Positions 1 to 6,113 of a stretch of DNA of 8,370 nt are shown piece by piece. The DNA lies in NCBI GenBank assembly GCA_030045175.1, contig JASIBM010000381.1, positions 1 to 8,370 of the forward strand. The letters are read 5' to 3'. The first letter of the stretch is position 1. Each line of letters begins with the position of its first letter. Source of the DNA: Streptosporangiaceae bacterium (GTDB taxonomy: Bacteria > Actinomycetota > Actinomycetes > Streptosporangiales > Streptosporangiaceae). The position numbers and the translations under genes are program-made. A model generated the notes under the pieces. That model did no database searches. It worked only from the letters and a program-made list of their open reading frames with translations, and was not told where the DNA came from.

Positions 1-1340
1 GTGTTGCAGTCGTCCGACCCGTTGTCGCCTGCCGCGGCGAACACCGACTGGCCCTGCGCGGCCGCCTGCTCGAACAACTCGTTCTCCGCCACCTGCAGCC
101 CCGGCTGACCGGTCTCGATGGCCTGCTCGCACAGGCCCCAGCTGGTGCTCACGACCTGGTCGGCGTCCGCGTTGACGATCGCGGCGTACTCATCGACCGG
201 GTCGTAGATGAGGCCGTCCGAACCAGGGCTCGGCCCGGTGTACACGTCGATCGTCGCGCCCGGCGCGATCGCGGAGACATCCTCCACGTCCAGGATCGCC
301 TCGCCGCTACCCGACCCGGCCGACTGGCCGCCGTCTACCGGGACCACGTGCAGCCGGCTGAGCATCTGCGCCGCCGCGGCGGCGCCGAAGTAGCAAGTGT
401 CGAACGTCTTGACATCAGAGACCGCGAACGGCTCGAGCTCGTAGATCGCGATGTGCTGCCCCGCCCCGAGATCGCCCGCGCCGTACAGCCCGGACGCGCC
501 GTACGCGTGCGCGATCTGATCGTCGGTCAGCCCGCCGAGACGAGTCGCCGCGGCCGTTGCGGCCTTGCAGGGGCTGGCCGAGCCTGCCGGGTGGCTGAAG
601 CGAGCCGTCGTGGCCGGGCGGATCTTGCCGCGATCCGAGGCCGACGCGCGCTCTAGCCCGAGCGGCTGCAGCCGCACCAGGTCGTTCAGGCCGAGCACGG
701 CGGCGACCGAACCCGCGATCGCCGCCGGCAGCCGCACCGCCGAGGTCGCGGCCCGGCCGGTCGCGCCGTCGCTCAGCCGGTAGCTTTCCAGCCGGGTGTC
801 AAAGGCGCGGCCGACCGCCCCGGCGGTGCCGCTGAAATGGACAAGCAGGCCATCCCTTGAAACCCCGGTGACGCGCAGGCCACCGGCCTTCAGCCACGAG
901 ACCGCGGCGCTTATCGCCGCCGCCGAAGGTCCGAACCGGCCGGCGAACGCACCCGGCCGCAAGTACTGGTGGAACAGCGGCGAGTTCTTATCGGTCACCG
1001 CCGCGATGAACCGCACGAGCGCGGCGTTGTCGCGAGGCCGCAGCACCACGTCGCCGGAGATCTCGGCCGATGCTCGCACCGCGCCGACAGCCCTGGCGCC
1101 GACCGGAACGCCGGGAGCGGGCTCGACGACCCGCGCGCCCTGCGCGGCCGAGCCCGCGGACCGGGCTCCCGTCGCGGCCAGGGCCGGCCACGCCGAACTG
1201 CCCGACGCCCCGGCCGCCGACATGACAATCAGCCCGATCAAGGCTGCCGCCCGGGGCACGCGCCCGCGCCTCGCCCTGGCTCCCGGGCGACCCGCCGACA
1301 GGGAATGGTGAACCTGACTGCCAACTCGTCTGCTCGTCAT
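1..1340 (-). CDS. Secreted S53 (sedolisin/kumamolisin-type) protease precursor, 3' end outside window
   Basis: Serine-carboxyl endopeptidase precursor, expected to be exported, to mature by removal of its propeptide and to work extracellularly at acid pH (family knowledge). Only the first 446 codons lie in the window. Residues 1-30 are an Arg-rich n-region and about 31-56 form a hydrophobic Ala-rich signal segment. Residues about 75-235 match the pro-kumamolisin activation domain (for example SPLFHQYLRPG at 120-130). The catalytic domain begins near 265 (LTDDQIAHAYG). Glu347 and Asp351 sit in GEAILD with the E-x3-D spacing of the sedolisin Glu/Asp pair, STSWG is at 398-402, and GDNGSDD (Asp439) matches the oxyanion-hole Asp motif. 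The SGTS nucleophile region lies beyond the left edge, so an intact active site cannot be confirmed. The ATG at 1340 is the natural start; I see no clear Shine-Dalgarno, and nearby upstream ATGs are out of frame. The zinc-finger gene lies 128 bp upstream on the same strand. Confidence 0.93.
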   Translation of the reverse strand, partial: MTSRRVGSQVHHSLSAGRPGARARRGRVPRAAALIGLIVMSAAGASGSSAWPALAATGARSAGSAAQGARVVEPAPGVPVGARAVGAVRASAEISGDVVLRPRDNAALVRFIAAVTDKNSPLFHQYLRPGAFAGRFGPSAAAISAAVSWLKAGGLRVTGVSRDGLLVHFSGTAGAVGRAFDTRLESYRLSDGATGRAATSAVRLPAAIAGSVAAVLGLNDLVRLQPLGLERASASDRGKIRPATTARFSHPAGSASPCKAATAAATRLGGLTDDQIAHAYGASGLYGAGDLGAGQHIAIYELEPFAVSDVKTFDTCYFGAAAAAQMLSRLHVVPVDGGQSAGSGSGEAILDVEDVSAIAPGATIDVYTGPSPGSDGLIYDPVDEYAAIVNADADQVVSTSWGLCEQAIETGQPGLQVAENELFEQAAAQGQSVFAAAGDNGSDDCN

Positions 1341-1398
1341 GGCGAAATCATGCCATGCGCGCGCGTTTGTCACTTACATGATCGCGGACTATCTTCAG

Positions 1399-1414
1399 CT
1401 GTCCGAACTGACAG
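1399..1414. repeat. Short inverted repeat upstream of the S53 gene
   Basis: CTGTC and GACAG arms (5 bp, perfect) are separated by 6 nt. It abuts the larger palindrome at 1414-1435. Seen directly; alone it could be chance, and it is listed because of the adjacency. Confidence 0.3.
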
Positions 1415-1435
1415 ACGACCACGATCATGGTCGTC
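1414..1435. promoter_or_regulatory. 22-bp near-perfect palindrome between the zinc-finger gene and the S53 gene
   Basis: Arms GACGACCA (1414-1421) and TGGTCGTC (1428-1435) are perfectly complementary, and the central GATC also pairs, leaving one mismatched position in each half. It lies 33 bp beyond the zinc-finger stop codon and 73 bp before the protease start, both on the minus strand. It could be an operator for the protease gene or the stem of a terminator for the zinc-finger gene. There is no T-tract after it on the minus strand, which slightly favours a protein-binding site, although actinobacterial terminators often lack T-tracts. Confidence 0.5.
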
Positions 1436-1468
1436 ACCGCTGGCGCCCTGGCCGCGGCCTCGGCTGCC

Positions 1469-1837
1469 CTACTCCTCGCCAGAGAACCGCTCCCACGCCG
1501 ACTGGCGAGTCATCCCGAGGGCCTCTCCGATCCGCGCCCAGGTGGCGCCCAGGTCGCGTGCCCTGCGCACCCACCCCGCCAGGTGCCGCTCCACCTGCGC
1601 GCCCGCGGCCGCTATCCGGGGCAGGTTCGCCAGCGCCTCATCGACACTGACCGCGTGGTCCCAGGCCGCCAGGTGGGGCGTCGGGGACGGCGGGCCGTCA
1701 ACCAGCAACGCGCACAACGCCACGCACTCATCGCAGATGTACACCCCGGGCCCGGCCACCAGCCTGCGTACCTCGGTCTTGGGCTTCAGGCAGAACGAGC
1801 ACGCGGCCATGACGGGTTGCTCTGTCACCGCAGGCAT
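1469..1837 (-). CDS. ClpX-type C4 zinc-finger and helix-turn-helix protein
   Basis: A 122-residue protein with two parts. Cys13, Cys16, Cys35 and Cys38 give a C-x2-C-x18-C-x2-C site in a segment very close to the ClpX N-terminal zinc-binding domain (CSFC, then AGPGVYICDECVALC). The ClpX ATPase part is absent. The C-terminal 25 residues (ATWARIGEALGMTRQSAWERF and a short tail) look like a helix-turn-helix of the kind that follows such zinc fingers in many actinobacterial proteins. A role in DNA binding or in recruiting a partner to DNA is inference; in ClpX this domain dimerises and binds substrates and adaptors. Start choice: AAGGAGG at 1845-1851 is 7 nt from the ATG at 1837; the GTG one codon earlier (1840) is only 4 nt away and less likely. 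The ribosome binding site overlaps the edge of the palindrome at 1850-1870, so autoregulation or leader control is plausible. It is divergent from the sulfite-oxidase-like gene. Confidence 0.87.
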   Translation of the reverse strand: MPAVTEQPVMAACSFCLKPKTEVRRLVAGPGVYICDECVALCALLVDGPPSPTPHLAAWDHAVSVDEALANLPRIAAAGAQVERHLAGWVRRARDLGATWARIGEALGMTRQSAWERFSGEE

Positions 1838-1847
1838 CACGCGGCCT

Positions 1848-1893
1848 CCTTGTCAGGTTACTCCTGACAACTGTAAGGCATGGCCTGACAAGG
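1848..1893. promoter_or_regulatory. Three-half-site operator-like array over the zinc-finger gene leader
   Basis: TTGTCAGG (1850-1857) and CCTGACAA (1863-1870) form a perfect 8-bp inverted repeat around a 5-nt spacer. A third copy, CCTGACAA, lies at 1884-1891, exactly 21 bp (two helical turns) from the second. The outer copies extend to 10 bp: CCTTGTCAGG at 1848-1857 and CCTGACAAGG at 1884-1893. The inner palindrome shares two bases with the Shine-Dalgarno (1845-1851) of the minus-strand zinc-finger gene. As DNA it fits a cooperative repressor site; as RNA on the minus strand it would be an 8-bp stem with a 5-nt loop abutting the ribosome binding site. Confidence 0.6.
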
Positions 1894-1981
1894 ATCAAGG
1901 CGAGAACGCCCGGGGCGCATGCCGGCGGTGCCGCATGGCGCGGACGTGTAGCGGGCCTCATCCACGGGTAGCGACCTCGGC

Positions 1982-3067
1982 ATGGCGTGGGGTATGCGCC
2001 GCGACATGATCACGCACAGCGTGGACCCGCTGAATGCCGAGCCGCCACCCGCGGTGCTCGGTGAGAACGATCTGACCAGCGCGGACACGTTCTATGTGCG
2101 CAATCACGGTCCCATTCCTGACATACAGCCGGAGTCGTGGCGGCTGCGCATCGGCGGGCTGGTGGACCGGCCCGTCGAGCTGTCGCTGGCCGGCCTGCGG
2201 GACGGATTCGCCCGCCATGACGTGGTCGCGGCGCTTGAGTGCGCGGGGAACCGGCGCGCCGGGCTGATGAAGGTGCGCGACGTGCCGGGTGAGGCACCGT
2301 GGGGGCCAGGGGCGGCAGGCAACGCGCGGTGGACCGGGGCGCGCCTGGCGGACGTGCTCCGCGCCGCCGGCCTCGCCGGCGGCGCGGAGCACGTGGCCTT
2401 CGAGGCTCCTGATGTGTCTCAGATGGCGTCGCCACCGCAGCCGTTCGGCGCCTCTATCCCGCTCGGCAAGGCGCTTGGCGACGAGGTGCTGCTGGCTTAT
2501 GCCATGAACGGGCAGCCGCTATCGCGGGTGCACGGGGCGCCGGTCCGGGTGGTGGTCCCCGGCTACATCGGCGCGCGCAGCGTGAAATGGGTCGAGCAGA
2601 TCACGGTCCAGGCCGAGCCGTCGGCAAACTTCTTTCAGTTCAGCTACCAGATGCTGCCGGCCGAGGCGGACCCGGCCCGCGCCGGTCCAGGTGACGGATT
2701 CACGCTCGGACCGCTCGCGGTCAACGCAGCCATCCTCACCCCGGACGACGGGGCGACCGTCCCGGCCGGCCCGGTCACCGTGGCCGGTTACGCGCTGACC
2801 GGTGATGACCGTCGCGTCGCTCGCGTCGACATCTCGGCAGACGGGGGCCGAGGCTGGCGCCAGGCCAGCCTGGAGTCCGAGCTCAGCCCGTGGTCATGGC
2901 GGCGCTGGCACGCGACCCTGGACCTGCCGGCCGGCCAGGCGGACATCGCCGTGCGGGCGTGGGACAACGGCGCCAACCTTCAGCCCGAGAACGAGGCGGA
3001 ACTATGGAACCCGAAGGGATATGCCAACAACGCCCGGGCACGCATTCGCCTTACCGTCGCGCCCTAG
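1982..3067 (+). CDS. Molybdopterin-dependent sulfite-oxidase-family oxidoreductase
   Basis: A 361-residue enzyme with the sulfite oxidase molybdenum fold, which transfers oxygen between water and a substrate such as sulfite at a molybdenum-pterin centre. FYVRNHGP at 37-44 and ECAGNRR at 86-92 are the family signatures; Cys87 is the expected molybdenum ligand. PVRVVVPGYIGARSVKW at 187-203 is the conserved substrate-pocket segment. Residues about 240-361 form the Ig-like Mo-co dimerisation domain, ending with WNPKGY before the C-terminus. There is no haem b5 domain and no Tat or Sec signal, so it should be cytosolic and must use an unknown electron acceptor; no SorB-like cytochrome is adjacent. 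The true substrate is uncertain (sulfite, another S- or N-oxide). Start choice is weak: in-frame ATGs at 1982, 1994 and 2006 all lack a good ribosome binding site, and the longest is given. It is followed by the hairpin at 3107-3152. Confidence 0.92.
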   Translation: MAWGMRRDMITHSVDPLNAEPPPAVLGENDLTSADTFYVRNHGPIPDIQPESWRLRIGGLVDRPVELSLAGLRDGFARHDVVAALECAGNRRAGLMKVRDVPGEAPWGPGAAGNARWTGARLADVLRAAGLAGGAEHVAFEAPDVSQMASPPQPFGASIPLGKALGDEVLLAYAMNGQPLSRVHGAPVRVVVPGYIGARSVKWVEQITVQAEPSANFFQFSYQMLPAEADPARAGPGDGFTLGPLAVNAAILTPDDGATVPAGPVTVAGYALTGDDRRVARVDISADGGRGWRQASLESELSPWSWRRWHATLDLPAGQADIAVRAWDNGANLQPENEAELWNPKGYANNARARIRLTVAP

Positions 3068-3106
3068 CTGAGCGCCGGCGACGAACGGCGGCAGCAGCAA
3101 CATGCG

Positions 3107-3152
3107 GACGGCGGGCCGGCTCCGCGGCAGTCGCGGTGGCCGGCCCGCCGTC
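3107..3152. terminator. Bidirectional hairpin terminator between convergent genes
   Basis: A perfect 14-bp GC-rich stem (GACGGCGGGCCGGC at 3107-3120 pairing with 3139-3152) encloses an 18-nt loop. It lies 39 nt after the plus-strand stop at 3067 and 28 nt after the minus-strand stop at 3181, the expected position for a terminator serving both genes. There is no T-tract, as is common in GC-rich actinobacteria. Confidence 0.75.
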
Positions 3153-3180
3153 ATCGGCACGGGCTACTGGCAGGGGCAGG

Positions 3181-3411
3181 TCAGGCGGCGACACCGGCCA
3201 GGTCGCGCTCGGCGTGGACCGGCACCGGCACCGGCACCGGCTCGGCGACGGTCGCACGGCGGTTCATGATGGCGTCAAGCTCAGGGTTGCCATAGATCGA
3301 CGCGGGCTCGCTGCTCCAGCTCGGGTGCCTGGCAACCATCCACAGCGGGATCCCGGCCCAGGCTCCGACGGCGACGGCGGCCGGAAGGGCGTTCAGCCAG
3401 AACAAGTTCAT
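3181..3411 (-). CDS. Small single-pass membrane protein of unknown function
   Basis: A 76-residue protein I do not recognise. Residues about 4-27 (LNALPAAVAVGAWAGIPLWM region) form one hydrophobic segment ending in Val-Ala-Arg-His. The remaining polar tail contains NPELDAIMNRR, then four consecutive Pro-Val pairs, then HAERDLAGV. The start is well supported: AGAGGAG lies 5 nt before the ATG at 3411. The hydrophobic segment could also be an uncleaved signal anchor, with the tail outside or inside the membrane. The gene converges on the sulfite-oxidase-like gene and diverges from the large regulator, so context gives no function. The Pro-Val stretch is encoded by a perfect 6-bp tandem repeat. 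It is judged real because of the strong ribosome binding site, the membrane segment and the shared terminator. Confidence 0.68.
   Translation of the reverse strand: MNLFWLNALPAAVAVGAWAGIPLWMVARHPSWSSEPASIYGNPELDAIMNRRATVAEPVPVPVPVHAERDLAGVAA
3218..3241. repeat. Hexanucleotide tandem repeat, four copies of ACCGGC
   Basis: Four perfect head-to-tail copies of ACCGGC lie inside the small membrane-protein gene, read on the minus strand as alternating Pro and Val codons. Copy-number change would lengthen or shorten the Pro-Val stretch by two residues per unit without shifting the frame. Confidence 0.85.
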
Positions 3412-3463
3412 CTCGTGCTCCTCTTAACGGTGCCCGCGGGTTCGTGGTCCCGCCGGGGAACTG

Positions 3464-3494
3464 ACCGGGCATCTCCCGGTGCCTGGCTTCCAGG
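3464..3494. other. Two adjacent small hairpins in a divergent intergenic region
   Basis: ACCGGG (3464-3469) pairs with CCCGGT (3475-3480) around 5 nt. CCTGG (3482-3486) pairs with CCAGG (3490-3494) around 3 nt. Both lie in the 243-bp gap between the small membrane gene (minus) and the LuxR gene (plus), so they could fold in either leader RNA. Function is unknown. Confidence 0.4.
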
Positions 3495-3519
3495 TTGCCC
3501 GGCCAGGAACGCCGCAGGC

Positions 3520-3540
3520 AGGGGTCGGTCCACCCCTTTT
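3520..3540 (+). terminator. Terminator-like hairpin with T-run in the LuxR gene upstream region
   Basis: AGGGGT (3520-3525) pairs with ACCCCT (3532-3537) around a 6-nt loop, and TTT follows directly (3538-3540). On the plus strand this looks like a short intrinsic terminator or attenuator. No plus-strand gene ends just upstream, so if it is used it would act on a leader or on read-through transcription. The stem is only 6 bp, so it could be fortuitous. Confidence 0.35.
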
Positions 3541-3608
3541 ACGCGGCCCGGGCGAGCGGGGTGAAAATACGTACAGTCGTTCCCGCACGTGCCGAAGTGC
3601 GACAATGT

Positions 3609-3622
3609 GACCAGCGCTGGTC
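3609..3622. promoter_or_regulatory. Perfect 14-bp palindrome upstream of the LuxR-type regulator
   Basis: GACCAGCGCTGGTC is a perfect palindrome with no spacer. It lies 32 bp before the chosen ATG (3655) and about 15 bp before the ribosome binding site. This is a typical place for an operator near the transcription start, and self-binding by the LuxR-type protein is possible but inferred. Confidence 0.45.
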
Positions 3623-3654
3623 CGGCGGCGGCGGTGCGGAGGGGAGCACGGTCG

Positions 3655-6087
3655 ATGGAGGACCTGTCGCCGGCGGCACTGCACGGTTTCGGCGCACAGC
3701 TGACTAGCTTCATCGGCCGCGACCGCGAAGCAGAGGAACTCACGGGACTGCTCGGCCAGTACCGGCTGGTCACTGTCACCGGCCCGGGCGGGGTGGGTAA
3801 GACCAGGCTGGCAGCCGAGGTGGCCAGGCGAGCCTGCGACAGGTTCGCAGACGGCGCGTGGCTCGTCGAGCTCGCCAGCGTCGCTGAGCCTGCTCAGGTG
3901 CTTGACCACGTGGCCACGGCGGTCGGCGTTCCCCGGGCTCCCGGCGTGGTGCTGGCAGATGCGCTCCGCGCCGTGCTCGCCCGCCAGCAGGCGCTGCTGG
4001 TGTTCGACAACTGCGAGCAGGTGGCTGACGCGGTTGCCGAGCTTTGCCAGGCGCTGATCCTGACCGCAGACGACGTGCGGGTGCTGGCGACCAGCCGGGA
4101 GCCGATCGGACTGGCCGCCGAGGCCAGGTACCGGCTCGCGCCGATGGCGCTCACCGATTCGGCCGACCTCTCCGACATCTGCGAGTGCGAGGCCGTGCTC
4201 CTGTTCGCCGACCGGGCCCGGCGCGTGGACTCGCGCTTCGCGCTCACCAGCGAGACAGCACCCGCGGTAGCTCGGCTGGTCCGCCAGCTTGACGGCGTCC
4301 CCCTGGCGATAGAACTGGCCGCCTCCCGGGTGGAGTCCCTGGGCGTCAGCCAGCTGCTCGACCGCCTCGATGACAGGTTCGCCCTGCTGACGGCGTCCGA
4401 CCGGATGGCCGCGCAAAGGCACCAGTCAATGGCGGCCGCGGTCGACTGGAGCTACCGGATGCTCAGCGCCGCCGCACAGCAGGCATTCCGCAAGCTCACC
4501 ATCTTTCCCGGGCCATTCACCCTGGCAGCGGCACAGGCCGTCGCCGGGGATGGCGCCGAGTCGCACGTGCTGCGCCTGGTCGACTGCTCTCTTCTTACGC
4601 CTCCCCGCGGCGGAGCCGACGGACACCCGCGTTACGCGATGCTCAGTCCGCTGCGCGCCTACGGTTCCGAACGGCTGGCCGAGGCCGGCGAGCAGCCCGA
4701 GGCGGCTGCGGCGCTCGTCGGCTACGCCTTGCACCTGGCCGAGCACGCTGCCGCCCAGCTGGAACGCAGCCCCGAGGAGCTGACCGCGGCGCACCGGCTG
4801 GACTGCGAGGATGCCAGCACGCACCAGGGCCTGTCCTGGGCGCAGGAGCACGATCCGCAAGCCGCCGTCCGCCTCGCGGTGGCACTGGCGCCGTGGTGGC
4901 AGCTGCGCGGAAGGACCGCCGTCGGATATGACCTGCTGCGACTGATCGCAGGCCAGGTGGCCGGCCAGGACGACGCGTGGCGCGAATGCCAGCTATCGCT
5001 TGGCCATCTCGCGTACAGCATTCATGATCACATCCACGCCCTGACCCACTACGAGGCGGTGCTCGCCACCGTATCCAGCGAGGAAACCTCGCCCGCCACA
5101 GCCGCCGCGCTGGCAGGGCGAGCGTCGGTGCTGCGGAACCTGAGTCGCATGCAAGAAGCGGAACAGGATGCCCAGCGAGCACTCGGCATGTCCAGGCAAC
5201 TCGGCTACCCCGCTGGAGAGGTGCTGGCACTGACCGAGCTCGCGCTCACCGCGCACCATGCCGGGGACCACCAGAGCCCGCTTGACCTCGCCAGGAGGGC
5301 CTGCTGGATCGACCCCGACCTGATTCCAGGGGCAGTCGTCAGGCGCCGGGAGTACGTCCTGATGATCGCCCTCACCGACGCGGGCCAGGAGTCCGCCGCC
5401 AGGCAAAGCTGCCAGGCCGGCTTGTCGCGCGCCAGGGCCGCGGGCGACGTGCGCAGTCAGGCGACCTTCCTCGGCGCGATGGTGCAGCTGGCGCTGCGGG
5501 CCGGCGAGCTCGCGTCCGCGGGAGAGCACCTGCGCGAGGCGATCGAGATCGGGCTGCGCTGCGGTGACCACCCCCGCGTGATCGAGTGCCTTGCCGAGTG
5601 CGGCAATCTCTGCGCGGCGGCCCGCCAGTGGAAGGACGCGGTCACCATGTGGTCGGCATCCTCCGCCTGCCTGCAGGCCCATTCCAGGGGATTGCTGCCT
5701 GCCGACGAATACGGCGTGACCAGGGTCCACGTGAAGTCCCCGGACTGGGACGATGAGGCGCTCGCCGCGCTTGGCCAGGCCGCGATGACCGCCGCGGAAG
5801 ATCGCGGCATGCTGATGACGCTCGACACGGCGGCTGAGCTGGCGGTGATGCTGTGCTCGGGACCGAGCTCAGACCCGAGCCCGCCGCCCCGGACGGCTCA
5901 GCTCAGCGCCAGGGAACGGGAACTGGTGGCCCTGGTGGCCAAGGGAATGACCGACGCGCAGATCGCCAGCCACCTGTACATCAGCATCCGCACGGTCAGC
6001 TCCCATCTGGACCGCATCCGCGACAAGACCGGATGCCGCCGCCGGGCCGACCTCACCAGGCTCGCGCTGCAAGCCGGCCTCGCGTGA
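3655..6087 (+). CDS. Large ATPase/TPR transcriptional regulator with C-terminal LuxR helix-turn-helix
   Basis: An 810-residue regulator that probably senses a ligand or protein through a nucleotide-dependent switch and binds DNA with its C-terminus. GPGGVGKT (43-50) is the Walker A motif, ALLVFDNCE (113-121, Asp118) Walker B, LATSRE (144-149) the sensor segment and GVPLAIELAA (214-223) the GxP motif of NB-ARC/AfsR-like ATPases. Residues about 236-340 form the following helical domain. About 370-720 is an Ala/Leu-rich helical region with TPR-like pairs. Residues 750-810 are a LuxR helix-turn-helix (LSARERE start, GMTDAQIASHLYIS recognition region, TVSSHLDRI). There is no N-terminal BTAD/OmpR-type domain, unlike AfsR itself. 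Start: GGAGGGGAG ends 8 nt before the ATG at 3655; an in-frame GTG at 3589 would add 22 residues but lacks such a site and would place the 14-bp palindrome inside the gene. No target gene is evident beside it; the next gene converges 26 bp after the stop. Confidence 0.93.
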   Translation: MEDLSPAALHGFGAQLTSFIGRDREAEELTGLLGQYRLVTVTGPGGVGKTRLAAEVARRACDRFADGAWLVELASVAEPAQVLDHVATAVGVPRAPGVVLADALRAVLARQQALLVFDNCEQVADAVAELCQALILTADDVRVLATSREPIGLAAEARYRLAPMALTDSADLSDICECEAVLLFADRARRVDSRFALTSETAPAVARLVRQLDGVPLAIELAASRVESLGVSQLLDRLDDRFALLTASDRMAAQRHQSMAAAVDWSYRMLSAAAQQAFRKLTIFPGPFTLAAAQAVAGDGAESHVLRLVDCSLLTPPRGGADGHPRYAMLSPLRAYGSERLAEAGEQPEAAAALVGYALHLAEHAAAQLERSPEELTAAHRLDCEDASTHQGLSWAQEHDPQAAVRLAVALAPWWQLRGRTAVGYDLLRLIAGQVAGQDDAWRECQLSLGHLAYSIHDHIHALTHYEAVLATVSSEETSPATAAALAGRASVLRNLSRMQEAEQDAQRALGMSRQLGYPAGEVLALTELALTAHHAGDHQSPLDLARRACWIDPDLIPGAVVRRREYVLMIALTDAGQESAARQSCQAGLSRARAAGDVRSQATFLGAMVQLALRAGELASAGEHLREAIEIGLRCGDHPRVIECLAECGNLCAAARQWKDAVTMWSASSACLQAHSRGLLPADEYGVTRVHVKSPDWDDEALAALGQAAMTAAEDRGMLMTLDTAAELAVMLCSGPSSDPSPPPRTAQLSARERELVALVAKGMTDAQIASHLYISIRTVSSHLDRIRDKTGCRRRADLTRLALQAGLA

Positions 6088-6113
6088 GCATCCCAGCCAG
6101 GAAGCGGCGGCGA

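Noticed and set aside
969..2009. Plus-strand open frame of 346 codons
   Set aside because: It runs antisense to both the S53 precursor and the zinc-finger gene, spans the palindromes between them and has an Arg/Pro-rich composition typical of shadow frames.
2890..3564. Plus-strand open frame of 224 codons
   Set aside because: It overlaps the end of the sulfite-oxidase-like gene in another frame, runs through the bidirectional terminator and is antisense to the small membrane gene.
3424..4422. Minus-strand open frame of 332 codons
   Set aside because: It is antisense to the ATPase domain of the LuxR-type regulator, whose Walker motifs establish the real frame.
4993..5730. Minus-strand open frame of 245 codons
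   Set aside because: Antisense to the TPR-like region of the regulator; no domain or ribosome binding site was seen.
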